Below are positions 42,309 through 50,272 of a stretch of DNA of 64,000 nucleotides, piece by piece. Under the pieces are notes generated by a model. That model was given only the letters and a program-made list of their open reading frames with translations, did not search any database and was not told the origin of the DNA. Positions within the stretch are counted from its first letter, which is position 1, and every line of letters begins with the position of its first letter. A program made the position numbers and the translations under genes. Source of the DNA: Nocardioides aquaticus (GTDB lineage: Bacteria; Actinomycetota; Actinomycetes; Propionibacteriales; Nocardioidaceae); the NCBI RefSeq assembly GCF_018459925.1, contig NZ_CP075371.1, positions 1,302,001 to 1,366,000 of the forward strand, read 5' to 3'.

Positions 42309-43549
42309 GGCGGGTTCAGAGGAATGTCGCAACACCCCTGATGACTAGGGGAAGAACGTGCCTACTCCGCCGATGGCTGTCGAGCAGGTTGATCTGATCC
42401 ATTGTTTGTTGCGTCGTGGTGTGCAGCAGAAGGTGATCGCACAGTGTTCGGGTGTGTCGGTGCGGACCGTGCAGCGGATGCTGGCCAGGCTCGGTGGTGT
42501 GCCCAGACCAGCAGCAGCCGAGTACGGCCCGCGTTACCTCAGCCAGGACGAGCGGTGTGAGATCGCCCGGCTCCACGATGGCGGGATCTCGGTGCGCGCG
42601 ATTGGCCGGCGGCTGGGGCGCTCGCCCTCGACGATCAGCCGTGAGCTGCGCCGCAACGTCCATGACAAGACCGGTCACTACCTGCCCCACCCGGCCCATA
42701 CCCGGGCCTGGGAGCGTCAGCGGCGACCGAAGGCCTCCAAGATCGCCTCGGACCCGCGGCTGGCTGCCTGGGTGCGGTACATGCTCAAACATCGGCTCTC
42801 ACCTGAGCAGATCAGTGGGCGGTTGCAGGTGCGTTTCCCCCACGATGAGTCCATGCGGATCAGCCCCGAGACGATCTACCAGTCCTTGTACGTCTATCCC
42901 CGCGGGGAGCTGACCCGGGAGCTGAAGTCGCACCTACGCAGCGGCAGGACCCATCGCCGTGCGCGTGGGCAGCGCATCAACAAGCACGAGCGGATCGTCG
43001 GGGCGGTCTCGATCCATCAGCGGCCCGAGGAGGTCAAGGGCAGGTTGGTGCCCGGGCACCACGAGGGCGACCTGATCAAGGGCTCGACGGCTTCGAACTC
43101 TGCGGTGGCCACCGTGGTCGAGCGGCACTCGGGGTACCTGACTCTGGTCCACCTGCCCGAGGGGTGGGCTGCGGACAAGGTCGCGGCCGCGCTGGCCCAG
43201 GAGATGGGCAAGCTGCCGGCCTGGTTCGCCAAGACCCTGACCTGGGACCGTGGTGTCGAGATGGCCCGCCATGCCGACTTCGCTGCAGCGAGCGGGATCG
43301 ATGTCTACTTCGCTGATCCCTACAGCCCTCAGCAGCGCCCGAGCAACGAGAACACCAACGGCCTGATCCGTGAGTACCTGCCCAAAGGCACCGATCTCTC
43401 GGTCCACACCCACGATGACCTGGCCCTGGTGGCCAAGGAGCTCAACAACCGCCCTCGTAAGCGACTCAAGTTCCTCACACCGGCAGAGGTCTTCGCTAAC
43501 CTGCTGACCGACCACAAGCCAGGTGTTGCGACCACCCCATGAATTCGCC
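42309..43549 (+). mobile_element. IS30-family insertion sequence with 3-bp target duplication
   Basis: 1241 bp. The ends are imperfect inverted repeats: left begins GGCGGGTTCAGAGG and continues to GTCGCAACACC, right (complement) begins GGCGAATTCATGG and continues to GTCGCAACACC, about 20 of the inner 27 positions identical. GAC flanks both sides (42306-42308 and 43550-43552). Removing the element with one GAC rebuilds a perfect 22-bp repeat unit, so this is a real insertion with known empty site. Base composition is visibly less G+C-rich than the surroundings. Confidence 0.93.
42358..43542 (+). CDS. IS30 family transposase
   Basis: 394 residues. N-terminal HTH domains (VIAQCSGVSVRTVQRMLARL and the IS30-type ISVRAIGRRLGRSPSTISRE), then the DDE integrase core: GHHEGDLIKGS (first D), LTWDRGVEMARH (second D) and RPSNENTNGLIREYLPKGTD (E with the IS30 NENxNG motif). 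The frame is intact and starts at a GTG after AGGGGAAG, so the element may still be active. Confidence 0.94.
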   Translation: MPTPPMAVEQVDLIHCLLRRGVQQKVIAQCSGVSVRTVQRMLARLGGVPRPAAAEYGPRYLSQDERCEIARLHDGGISVRAIGRRLGRSPSTISRELRRNVHDKTGHYLPHPAHTRAWERQRRPKASKIASDPRLAAWVRYMLKHRLSPEQISGRLQVRFPHDESMRISPETIYQSLYVYPRGELTRELKSHLRSGRTHRRARGQRINKHERIVGAVSIHQRPEEVKGRLVPGHHEGDLIKGSTASNSAVATVVERHSGYLTLVHLPEGWAADKVAAALAQEMGKLPAWFAKTLTWDRGVEMARHADFAAASGIDVYFADPYSPQQRPSNENTNGLIREYLPKGTDLSVHTHDDLALVAKELNNRPRKRLKFLTPAEVFANLLTDHKPGVATTP

Positions 43550-43552
43550 GAC

Positions 43553-43588
43553 GCTCGCGGCGCCTCGAGGTGACGCTCGCGGACACCC
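43553..43588 (+). repeat. 22-bp repeat array, right part after the IS30 element
   Basis: The last 14 bases of the interrupted unit (43553-43566) and one more full unit (43567-43588, GGTGACGCTCGCGG form). Confidence 0.9.
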
Positions 43589-43638
43589 GGGCCGGCCCCG
43601 GGTGTCCGTCGCCGCCTGACGCCGGGGGCCTCCGGCCC

Positions 43639-43644
43639 TACCCT
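43639..43644 (+). promoter_or_regulatory. -10 element, leaderless promoter of the small membrane protein gene
   Basis: TACCCT, 6 nt before the GTG at 43651. Decides this start over the longer frame that begins inside the repeat unit at 43570. Confidence 0.65.
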
Positions 43645-43650
43645 GGGCCG

Positions 43651-44043
43651 GTGGCTCCCGCCCCTGACGCCCCACCGCCCGCTGCCGCTCCGGTCGCCAC
43701 CTCCGAGCCCGCGGGCGGGCGCAGCACCGCCGACGTCGTCGTCACCGTCGTGCTGCTGGCGGTGACCGGGGTGCTCGGCCTGGTCGCGGCGTTCTTCGGG
43801 ATGTTCACCGGGATGGTCTCGGACGGGTGCTTCGGCGACGACCTGTGCGGTTCCCGGGTCGGCACCGGCACCCTGATCAACGTCCTCGCCCCGGTCGTCT
43901 GCTGGATCGCCGCCGTGGTGGTGTCCGCGCGACGCCTGGCGCGGCGGCGGCCGGCGTGGTGGGTGCCGCTGGTCGCGGTCGTGGTGTGGTTCCTGCTGGT
44001 GCTGGTCGGCTCCGCCGTCGCGACCTCGGCGATGCCCTCGTGA
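43651..44043 (+). CDS. Small membrane protein, function unknown
   Basis: 130 residues. A Pro/Ala-rich N-terminus (~35 residues) is followed by three hydrophobic helices (VVVTVVLLAVTGVLGLVAAF, VLAPVVCWIAAVVVSA, WWVPLVAVVVWFLLVLVG). Two Cys lie in a short loop after helix 1 (DGCFGDDLCGS), which may form a disulfide outside the membrane. The stop overlaps the GTG of the amidase gene (GTGA). Confidence 0.75.
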   Translation: MAPAPDAPPPAAAPVATSEPAGGRSTADVVVTVVLLAVTGVLGLVAAFFGMFTGMVSDGCFGDDLCGSRVGTGTLINVLAPVVCWIAAVVVSARRLARRRPAWWVPLVAVVVWFLLVLVGSAVATSAMPS

Positions 44044-45461
44044 CCGGCGGTCTGCACGACCTCACCGCGCTCGAGCAGGGCGCGCTGGTCCGGCGGCGCG
44101 AGGTGTCGCCGGTCGAGCTGGTGGACCACTACCTGGAGCGGGTCGCCGGCCTCGACGACGTCGGGGCGTTCGTCACGGTGACCCCCGCGCTCGCCCGGGA
44201 GCGGGCGGCGGCCCTGGGCGTACGTCCGGAGGGTGCGGGTCCGTTGTGGGGCGTGCCGACCGCCGTGAAGGACCTGAACCCGACGGCGGGGGTCCCGACC
44301 TCCTTCGGTTCGCCGGTCTTCGCGGGCCTGGTGCCGGAGGAGTCCGACGGGGTGGTGCTGTCGCTGGAGGCCGCGGGGACGGTGAGCCTGGGCAAGACGA
44401 GCACGCCCGAGCTGGGGTCGCCCTGCTACACCGAGCCCGAGGGACGCCCGCCCGCGGTGACGCCGTGGGACCGCACCCGGATGGCCGGCGGGTCGTCGGG
44501 AGGCGCTGCCGCGGCGGTCGCGGCGGGTCTCGTGCCGGTCGCGCAGGGGTCCGACGGGGGAGGGTCGATCCGGATCCCGGCCTCCTGCTGCGGCCTGGTC
44601 GGGCTGAAGCCGACCCGGGGGCGGATCAGCGGCTGGCCGTCGTACGGCGACCCCGTCGGCCTGGCCACCGCCGGGACCCTGGCGCGGGACGTGCGCGACG
44701 CCGCCGCGCTCCTGGACGTGATGGCGGGGCGCCGGCCCGGCGACCCCACCTGGGCCCCGCCGCCGCGTGGCACGTTCCTGGCGGCCTGCGACCGCGACCC
44801 CGGTCGGCTGCGGGTGGCCCGCTTCGCGGCGCCCGTGCTCGCCGACGTCGACGTGGACCCGGAGTGCCTGCGGGCCTGGGAGGACGCGTCGCTGCTCCTC
44901 GAGCGCCTCGGCCACGACGTCGAGGACGTCGCGGTCCCGCTGCCGCGCGCGGCCGTCGCGGACTTCGAGACCTGCTGGGCCGTGCTCACCGCGCTCGCCC
45001 CGGTGCCGCCGGAGCGCGAGCACCTGCTCCGCCCGCTGACCCGCTGGCTGGCCGCCCGCGGGCACGCGGTCAGCGGACCGGTCTTCGGCACGGCGGTCGG
45101 GGCCGTACGGCGCCACGCGGCGACCGCGCTCGAGGCGCTCGCGCCGTACGACCTCGTGCTCACCCCCACGCTCGCCTCGCCGCCGCTCCCGGTCGGCGCG
45201 ATCCGCGACGACGCCGATCCCGCCGCGGACTTCGACGCGCAGAAGGCCTTCACCCCGTGGACATCGGCGTGGAACGTGACCGGGATGCCGGCGGTCTCGC
45301 TGCCGCTGCACCAGACCGCGCCGCTGCCGGACGCCCCGGGCGGTCTCCCGGTCGGCGTGATGCTCGCCGCACGTCCGGCCGAGGAGGAGCTGCTGCTGGC
45401 GGTCGCAGCCCAGCTCGAGGCCGCCGCACCGTGGCGCGACCGCCGGCCGCCGGGCTGGTGA
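44040..45461 (+). CDS. Amidase (amidase signature family)
   Basis: 473 residues. The Ser-cisSer-Lys triad is complete: Lys in GVPTAVKDLNPTAG, the Gly/Ser-rich AGGSSGGAAAAVAAG, and the nucleophile Ser in GSDGGGSIRIPASCCGLVG. Cytosolic enzymes of this family hydrolyse amides, among them Asn/Gln derivatives and acyl amides; it is not GatA, since the context and C-terminus differ. Translationally coupled to the small membrane protein. Confidence 0.9.
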   Translation: MTGGLHDLTALEQGALVRRREVSPVELVDHYLERVAGLDDVGAFVTVTPALARERAAALGVRPEGAGPLWGVPTAVKDLNPTAGVPTSFGSPVFAGLVPEESDGVVLSLEAAGTVSLGKTSTPELGSPCYTEPEGRPPAVTPWDRTRMAGGSSGGAAAAVAAGLVPVAQGSDGGGSIRIPASCCGLVGLKPTRGRISGWPSYGDPVGLATAGTLARDVRDAAALLDVMAGRRPGDPTWAPPPRGTFLAACDRDPGRLRVARFAAPVLADVDVDPECLRAWEDASLLLERLGHDVEDVAVPLPRAAVADFETCWAVLTALAPVPPEREHLLRPLTRWLAARGHAVSGPVFGTAVGAVRRHAATALEALAPYDLVLTPTLASPPLPVGAIRDDADPAADFDAQKAFTPWTSAWNVTGMPAVSLPLHQTAPLPDAPGGLPVGVMLAARPAEEELLLAVAAQLEAAAPWRDRRPPGW

Positions 45462-45468
45462 CCTCGCG

Positions 45469-46011
45469 GTGAGCGCCGTCCGGGTGGCGACGACGGGGGA
45501 CGTGCCCGCCGCGGTGCTGGTCTCCGCCCGGGAGCTGATGGTCGAGGCCTTCCCCGAGGGGTTCACCGACCACGACTGGGAGCACGCGCTCGGCGGCCTT
45601 CACGCCTGGGTCGAGGACCCTGTCCGCGTGGTGGTGGCGCACGGGGCACTGGTCCGCCGGCGGTTGTGGGTGGGGGAGGAGCAGGTCGGGGCCGGGTACG
45701 TCGAGGCGGTCGCCGTGCGTCCGGACCGTCGACGGGAGGGTCTGGGGGCCGCGGTCATGACCGCGCTCGAGGACCGTGCGCCGGCGTACGACCTGCTCGT
45801 GCTCGGCTCCAGCGACGAGGGGCTCCCGTTCTACGCCTCCCGGGGGTGGGTGCCGTGGCGCGGTCCGACCGGTGTGCGGCACCCCGGGCGTGACGTGGCG
45901 ACGCCCGAGGAGGACGGGGCGGTGCTGGTGCTGCCCCTGACCCGGCGGTGGCGCGAGCTCGACCTCGAGGCGCCGCTGCGCTGCGAGCCCCGCGCCGGCG
46001 ACGACTGGTGA
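45469..46011 (+). CDS. GNAT family N-acetyltransferase
   Basis: 180 residues. The acetyl-CoA binding signature is VEAVAVRPDRRREGLGAAVM, and the C-terminal strand/helix DLLVLGSSDEGLPFYASRGWVPWRG fits small-molecule or aminoglycoside-type acetyltransferases. GTG start 7 nt after the amidase stop, so probably the same transcript. Substrate unknown. Confidence 0.83.
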   Translation: MSAVRVATTGDVPAAVLVSARELMVEAFPEGFTDHDWEHALGGLHAWVEDPVRVVVAHGALVRRRLWVGEEQVGAGYVEAVAVRPDRRREGLGAAVMTALEDRAPAYDLLVLGSSDEGLPFYASRGWVPWRGPTGVRHPGRDVATPEEDGAVLVLPLTRRWRELDLEAPLRCEPRAGDDW

Positions 46012-46042
46012 GCGACCGGACGCCGGCCCACGCCGGCCCGGC

Positions 46043-46357
46043 TCAGGCGATCGCCCAGGCCGCCCGGAACTCCTCGGGGTCGAGCCGGGCCAGGTCGCTG
46101 CGCACCTCGTCGAGGACCCCGGCGGCGTGCTGCGGGGGACCGGCGGCCAGGCGGAGCTCCTCGCCGTCGTCGTGGCGACGGCGTACGACCACGTCCCCGG
46201 CGCTGCTGAGCTCCATCAGGCCGCCGAAGCTCGCGCACCACAGGTCGAGCGCGGCCTCCAGGACGCGCCGTCCGCGCGGACGGGGGTGCGGCTCGATCCC
46301 GGCGACGTAGACCTCGTCGGCGGCGACGGGGTCGAGGGTGTCCGGGGCGATCGTCAC
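46043..46357 (-). CDS. Hypothetical protein, 104 aa
   Basis: No family recognised. Mixed alpha/beta composition without signal or membrane helix; ends with a helical stretch (VLDEVRSDLARLDPEEFRAAW). The GTG start lies exactly 6 nt after TAGGCT, which together with good codon bias supports a real gene. Divergent from the histidine phosphatase gene. Confidence 0.65.
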   Translation of the reverse strand: MTIAPDTLDPVAADEVYVAGIEPHPRPRGRRVLEAALDLWCASFGGLMELSSAGDVVVRRRHDDGEELRLAAGPPQHAAGVLDEVRSDLARLDPEEFRAAWAIA

Positions 46358-46363
46358 GCTCCC

Positions 46364-46369
46364 AGCCTA
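46364..46369 (-). promoter_or_regulatory. -10 element, leaderless promoter of the 104-aa gene
   Basis: Minus strand TAGGCT, 6 nt before the GTG at 46357. Confidence 0.55.
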
Positions 46370-46395
46370 GGTCGCGGGCTGCGAGGATCCACGAC

Positions 46396-47025
46396 ATGCT
46401 CGACCTCTACGTCGTCACCCACCCGGAGGCCACCCACCACCTCGCGGACCAGGTGGGTGGGTGGTACGACTCCGAGCTCACCCCCGCAGGACTCCAGGAC
46501 GCCGACCTCGTCGCCGCGGCGCTCCGGGAGCGCGTCGCGGGCTCCCCGCCGGCGCTGTTCACCTCCGACCTCCGCCGGGCCCGCCAGACAGCAGGGGCGA
46601 TCGGGGCCCGCCTCGGGGTCGAGCCGGTGCCCCTGGCCGGGCTCCGCGAGAAGTCCTACGGCGAGGGCGAGGGACGACCGGACGCGTGGTTCCGGGAGAG
46701 GTTCGTCCCGCCGCCGGCCCACGGGGAGCGCATGGACCACGACGAGGGGCTCGTCGGCGCCGAGACGAAGCGGCAGTGGGTCGACCGGGTGTACGCGGGG
46801 ATGGACGTCGTCATGGGGTCGACGACACCCACCCGGATCGTGGTCACCCACGGCGGGTCGGCCGGCGTCGTGATCGCCCACTGGCTCCGCCTGCCCCGGA
46901 CCGCGCTCGCCCACGCCGCCTTCCGGGTCGGGCCCGGGAGCATCACCCACCTCCACGAGGACGACTACTTCCACAACCGCACCCTGATGAGCCTGGGGGA
47001 CACCACGCACCTGCGGCGCACCTGA
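46396..47025 (+). CDS. Histidine phosphatase superfamily protein
   Basis: 209 residues. The usual RHG motif is altered to THPEATHH at the N-terminus, while SDLRRARQTAGAIGARLG, the phosphate-pocket region and the second catalytic His in VVTHGGSAGVVIAHWL are present. Loss of the Arg-His-Gly triplet makes ordinary phosphoglycerate mutase activity doubtful; substrate could be a different phosphoester. Convergent with bioN. Confidence 0.8.
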   Translation: MLDLYVVTHPEATHHLADQVGGWYDSELTPAGLQDADLVAAALRERVAGSPPALFTSDLRRARQTAGAIGARLGVEPVPLAGLREKSYGEGEGRPDAWFRERFVPPPAHGERMDHDEGLVGAETKRQWVDRVYAGMDVVMGSTTPTRIVVTHGGSAGVVIAHWLRLPRTALAHAAFRVGPGSITHLHEDDYFHNRTLMSLGDTTHLRRT

Positions 47026-47045
47026 GCGACCGTCGTTCGGGCCCG

Positions 47046-47654
47046 TCAGTCGTCGCCCACCCCGCGGGCGTGCAGGGCGTCGCCGGTGGCGCGCGCGTGC
47101 GAGACGACGCGCACGACGAGCGGCACCAGCCGGGCTCGCGGGCTGCGCTCCAGGCCGCGGGCCAGCGCGGCGTCACGGGTCTCCTCGGCGATCGCCACCG
47201 TGGTCGGGATCGCCCGCAGCGCCAGCGAGATGGTCAGCGCCACCCGGTCGGGGTCCACGCCGAGGCGGCGCAGCGGACGCAGGGCGCGGACCAGGGCGTC
47301 CAGCACCTCGTCGACCGGCGTGGTCAGGGTCAGCACGGTCGCCAGCACGACCAGGGCCAGGAGGTCCCCGACGGACTCGACCGCCCGCGCCCACCCGTTG
47401 TTCCACACCTGGAAGCCGCCGAGCAGCACCGCGACCAGCAGCAGTCCGCGCAGGGTCCGCAGCCCCTCGCGGGCGGTGAGCCCGGCGTACGCCCCCAGGC
47501 CGACCGCCACCACCAGCGCGACGACGGCGCTCACCGGTCCCCGTACGAGCACCACGACGAGGCCCAGCAGGACCAGCCCCAGCAGCTTCGCGCCGGCCGG
47601 GAGGCGGTGCAGCCAGGTGGTGCCGGGGCGGTGCGTCCCGAGCAGGAGGCTCAC
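47046..47654 (-). CDS. bioN: ECF transporter transmembrane (T) component of a biotin transporter
   Basis: 202 residues with four or five membrane helices and the EcfT coupling-helix motif ARGLERSPRARL (Ala-Arg-Gly). It couples ATP hydrolysis by BioM to biotin movement by BioY. Start overlaps the bioM stop (GTGA). Last gene of bioYMN. Confidence 0.87.
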   Translation of the reverse strand: MSLLLGTHRPGTTWLHRLPAGAKLLGLVLLGLVVVLVRGPVSAVVALVVAVGLGAYAGLTAREGLRTLRGLLLVAVLLGGFQVWNNGWARAVESVGDLLALVVLATVLTLTTPVDEVLDALVRALRPLRRLGVDPDRVALTISLALRAIPTTVAIAEETRDAALARGLERSPRARLVPLVVRVVSHARATGDALHARGVGDD

Positions 47655-48358
47655 GCGACGCGCCGGTAGTGCGCGACGACCTCGGCGGCCCCGCCGTCGG
47701 CCACGACCCGGCCGTCGGTGACCAGCAGCGCCCGGTCGCAGCGGGCGGCCAGCGCGAGGTCGTGGGTGACCAGCACCAGCTGCTGGGGCAGGCCGAGCAG
47801 GAGGTCGCCGACGCGGCGGCTGTTGCCGAGGTCGAGCAGGGTGGTCGGCTCGTCGGCCACGAGCAGGGAGGGGCCGGTGGCGAGGACGCCGGCCAGGGCG
47901 AGCAGCTGGCGCTGGCCGCCGGAGAGGCCGTGGACGCTGCGGTCGCCCAGGCCCTCCAGGCCGGCGTCGGCGAGGACCTGCAGCGCGGCGCGCCGGCGTA
48001 CGCCCTTGTCGCGGTGGGTGCGTCGCAGCGAGAGGGCGACGTCCTCGACGGCGGTCGGCATCACCAGCTGCGCGGCGGGGTCGGTGAAGACGAACCCGAC
48101 CCGGCTCCGGACCTCCCGGCCGTGCCGGGCCACGTCCAGCCCGTCGACCAGCACCCGCCCGGTCGTGGCGGTGACCAGGCCGTTCAGCAGCCGCGCGAGG
48201 GTCGACTTGCCCGAGCCGTTCGGACCGACCAGGGCGACCCGCCGCTCGGTGAGCGCGAGGGAGGTGGCGTGCAGGACCGGGAGGTCGCCGTCGGCCAGCG
48301 GCACCGTGACGGTGACGTCCTCCAGGTCGACCCGGCTCGCCGGGGTCGCGGCGCTCAG
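47651..48358 (-). CDS. bioM: ECF transporter ATP-binding (A) component of a biotin transporter
   Basis: 235 residues. Walker A GPNGSGKSTLARLL, Q-loop FVFTDPAAQLVMPT, signature HGLSGGQRQLLALAGVL, Walker B PSLLVADEPTTLLD and switch His in LVLVTHDLAL. No ATG or GTG is available before the first beta strand (VDLEDVTVTVP); the only good candidate is a CTG at 48358-48356 overlapping the bioY stop (CTGA). A GTG 18 codons later would delete the first strand. So a rare CTG start is likely. Confidence 0.85.
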   Translation of the reverse strand: MSAATPASRVDLEDVTVTVPLADGDLPVLHATSLALTERRVALVGPNGSGKSTLARLLNGLVTATTGRVLVDGLDVARHGREVRSRVGFVFTDPAAQLVMPTAVEDVALSLRRTHRDKGVRRRAALQVLADAGLEGLGDRSVHGLSGGQRQLLALAGVLATGPSLLVADEPTTLLDLGNSRRVGDLLLGLPQQLVLVTHDLALAARCDRALLVTDGRVVADGGAAEVVAHYRRVA

Positions 48359-48963
48359 GCCGCGCGCCGGCGGTGGAGCAGGTCGGGGAAGGCCCGGTGC
48401 ACCGCGGTGGCGACCAGGGCCATCGCGACGTTCTTGACCACGTCCCCGATCCAGAACACCTTGTCCACGTCGAAGGCCTGGCCCCAGGTCAGGTCGGCGC
48501 GCAGCACCAACCCGGCCATCCCGAGGGTGTGGATGAACACCGCGCTGCCGACCAGGCCGCACAGGAAGACGAGGGGGACGTTGCGTGCCGCGGCGCCCCG
48601 GGGGAGGCGGGTGACGAGGTAGCCGGTGAGGGCGGCGGCCAGCGGGAAGCCGACCAGGTAGCCGGCGGTCGGCCCGGCCAGGACGCCGAAGCCGGCGGCG
48701 CCGCCGGAGAAGACCGGGAGACCGGCCAGTCCCAGCGCGAGGTAGAGCAGCACGGCCAGGAATCCGCGCAGCGGCCCCAGCACGGCACCGGCGAGGAGCA
48801 CGCCGAAGGTCTGCAGCGTGATCGGCACGATCCCGGTCACGTTGATCGCGGGCAGCACCGCGCAGACCACGACCAGGGCGGCGAACCCGGCGACGAGGGC
48901 GAGGTCGGTGGTGCCCAGGCGGCGCGTCCGCGTGGTCCTGGGCTGCTGGTCGGTGCTGGTCAT
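48355..48963 (-). CDS. bioY: Biotin transporter substrate-binding (S) component
   Basis: 202 residues, six membrane helices. BioY signatures: ITLQTFGVLLAGAVLGPLRG after helix 2 and the GPTAGYLVGFPLAAALTGYL segment in the middle. Binds biotin with high affinity and is the first gene of bioYMN. The ATG faces the divergent TetR gene across a palindrome that matches the actinobacterial BioQ box. Confidence 0.92.
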   Translation of the reverse strand: MTSTDQQPRTTRTRRLGTTDLALVAGFAALVVVCAVLPAINVTGIVPITLQTFGVLLAGAVLGPLRGFLAVLLYLALGLAGLPVFSGGAAGFGVLAGPTAGYLVGFPLAAALTGYLVTRLPRGAAARNVPLVFLCGLVGSAVFIHTLGMAGLVLRADLTWGQAFDVDKVFWIGDVVKNVAMALVATAVHRAFPDLLHRRRAA

Positions 48964-49004
48964 CGGGGGCCTCGGGATCCTGACGGGGTCGTACGACCCG
49001 TAAC

Positions 49005-49017
49005 TGAACGGTGTTCA
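49005..49017. promoter_or_regulatory. BioQ-type operator between bioY and bioQ
   Basis: TGAAC-GGT-GTTCA, a perfect 13-bp palindrome (15 bp with flanking C/G). BioQ regulators of corynebacteria and mycobacteria use a TGAAC-N3-GTT-type box, so biotin supply probably controls both divergent genes. Confidence 0.8.
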
Positions 49018-49074
49018 GGTTAGGGTGGGGCCCCCGTCTGGTCAACGCCGGGGCGGTCGAGGAGGGGAGGTCTG

Positions 49075-49683
49075 GTGGCGCACCACCGTGAGGACGTCGT
49101 GCGGACCGCGCTCGCGGTCCTGGACACCCACGGCCTCGCCGACCTGACCATGCGGCGCCTGGCCGCCGAGCTCGATGTGCGGCCCTCCGCGCTCTACCAC
49201 CACGTGCCGAGCAAGCAGGTGCTGCTGGCCGCGGTGGCCGACGAGGTGCTGCGCCGCGGTCCGCGCCCCGACGTGGTCGGCCCGGCCGGGGCGTGGCCGG
49301 CCCGCCTGGTCGACGTCGCCGGCTGCCTGCGGGAGGCGCTGCTGGCCTACCGCGACGCGGCCGAGCTGGTCTCCACCGTGGTCGCGTTCGGGCTCGGCGC
49401 CGACCGGCCGTACGCCGACCTGGTCGCCGTCCTCGACGACGCCGGCCTGCCCGACGGGCTCACGCCGACGGCCGCGCGGACCCTGCTGCACTTCGTGCTG
49501 GGCCACACCCTCGACGAGCAGACGCACCTGCAGGCCGGCGCCGCGGGGGCGATCGCCGACGCCCCGCGACCGGGCTCCGACTTCGCCGTGGGGCTCGGTC
49601 TCGTCGTCGACGGCATCGCGCTACGCGCCTCGGTGGGACGCCCCGGCACCCCCGTCCGGGTCGAGGTCGACGACCGCCCCTGA
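49075..49683 (+). CDS. bioQ: TetR family regulator, probable biotin repressor
   Basis: 202 residues. HTH at ~10-55 (VVRTALAVLDTHGLADLTMR, VRPSALYHHVPSKQVLLAAV), C-terminal TetR_C domain (RTLLHFVLGHTLDEQTHLQAG). Divergent from bioYMN with a BioQ-type palindrome in between, the arrangement known for actinobacterial biotin regulation. GTG start with GAGGAGGGGAGG just upstream. Its last 63 nt overlap the convergent pentapeptide gene. Confidence 0.82.
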   Translation: MAHHREDVVRTALAVLDTHGLADLTMRRLAAELDVRPSALYHHVPSKQVLLAAVADEVLRRGPRPDVVGPAGAWPARLVDVAGCLREALLAYRDAAELVSTVVAFGLGADRPYADLVAVLDDAGLPDGLTPTAARTLLHFVLGHTLDEQTHLQAGAAGAIADAPRPGSDFAVGLGLVVDGIALRASVGRPGTPVRVEVDDRP

Positions 49684-50262
49684 CGCCTCGGCCAGCAGGA
49701 CCGCACCACCGAGGTCGATCAGCGTCCGCCCGAGGCGGGCCGCCGCGAGGTCGACCCCGTCGAGCAGCGCCCCGCGCAGGTCCGTGCCCCGCAGGTCGGC
49801 CTCCCGGAGGTCGGCGCCGGTCAGCACGGCCCCCCGCAGGACCGCCCCCTGCAGGTCGGCCAGGGCCAGGTCGGCGTCGGCGAGGTCCAGCCCGCTGAGG
49901 TCGAGGCGGGCGAGGTCGGCGCCGCGGAGCGACACCCCGCGCCACTGCCCGCCAAGCACCCGCCACGGCCGGGTCGTGCAGCGCTCGAACGCCGTTCCGG
50001 CCAGCTTGCAGCCCTCGAAGGTGGCGTCGAAGAGGGAGCAGCCGCGCAGCGAGCAGGCCACGAAGGCCGTGGCGCGGTGCACCGAGGAGTTCAACCGGCA
50101 CCCGGTGAAGGTGCAGTGCTCGAAGACGGCGCCGCGGGTGGTGACCTCCGAGAGGTCGACGTCGACGAAGGTGCAGCGGACGAACCGGGTGTCGGCGAGG
50201 TCGGTGGCGTACCAGTCCTCGCCGCGCCAGGTCTGCTCGACGTGCTTCGGCCGCTCGGTCAT
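49621..50262 (-). CDS. Pentapeptide repeat protein
   Basis: 213 residues. From ~residue 20 to 190 the chain follows the A(D/N)LxX pattern with centre Leu/Phe every five residues (DLADTRFVRCTFVDVDLSEV, ADLQGAVLRGAVLTGADLRE, ADLRGTDLRGALLDGVDLAA), giving a right-handed quadrilateral beta-helix. Relatives such as MfpA/Qnr mimic DNA and protect gyrase; whether this one does is unknown. TAGCGT lies 7 nt before the ATG. Overlaps bioQ by 63 nt tail to tail. Confidence 0.85.
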   Translation of the reverse strand: MTERPKHVEQTWRGEDWYATDLADTRFVRCTFVDVDLSEVTTRGAVFEHCTFTGCRLNSSVHRATAFVACSLRGCSLFDATFEGCKLAGTAFERCTTRPWRVLGGQWRGVSLRGADLARLDLSGLDLADADLALADLQGAVLRGAVLTGADLREADLRGTDLRGALLDGVDLAAARLGRTLIDLGGAVLLAEASGAVVDLDPDGGAGASHRGA

Positions 50263-50272
50263 GGGCGGCACG

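Noticed and set aside
43570..43650. N-terminal extension of the small membrane protein
   Set aside because: Also begins inside a repeat unit; TACCCT with 6-nt spacing supports the GTG at 43651.
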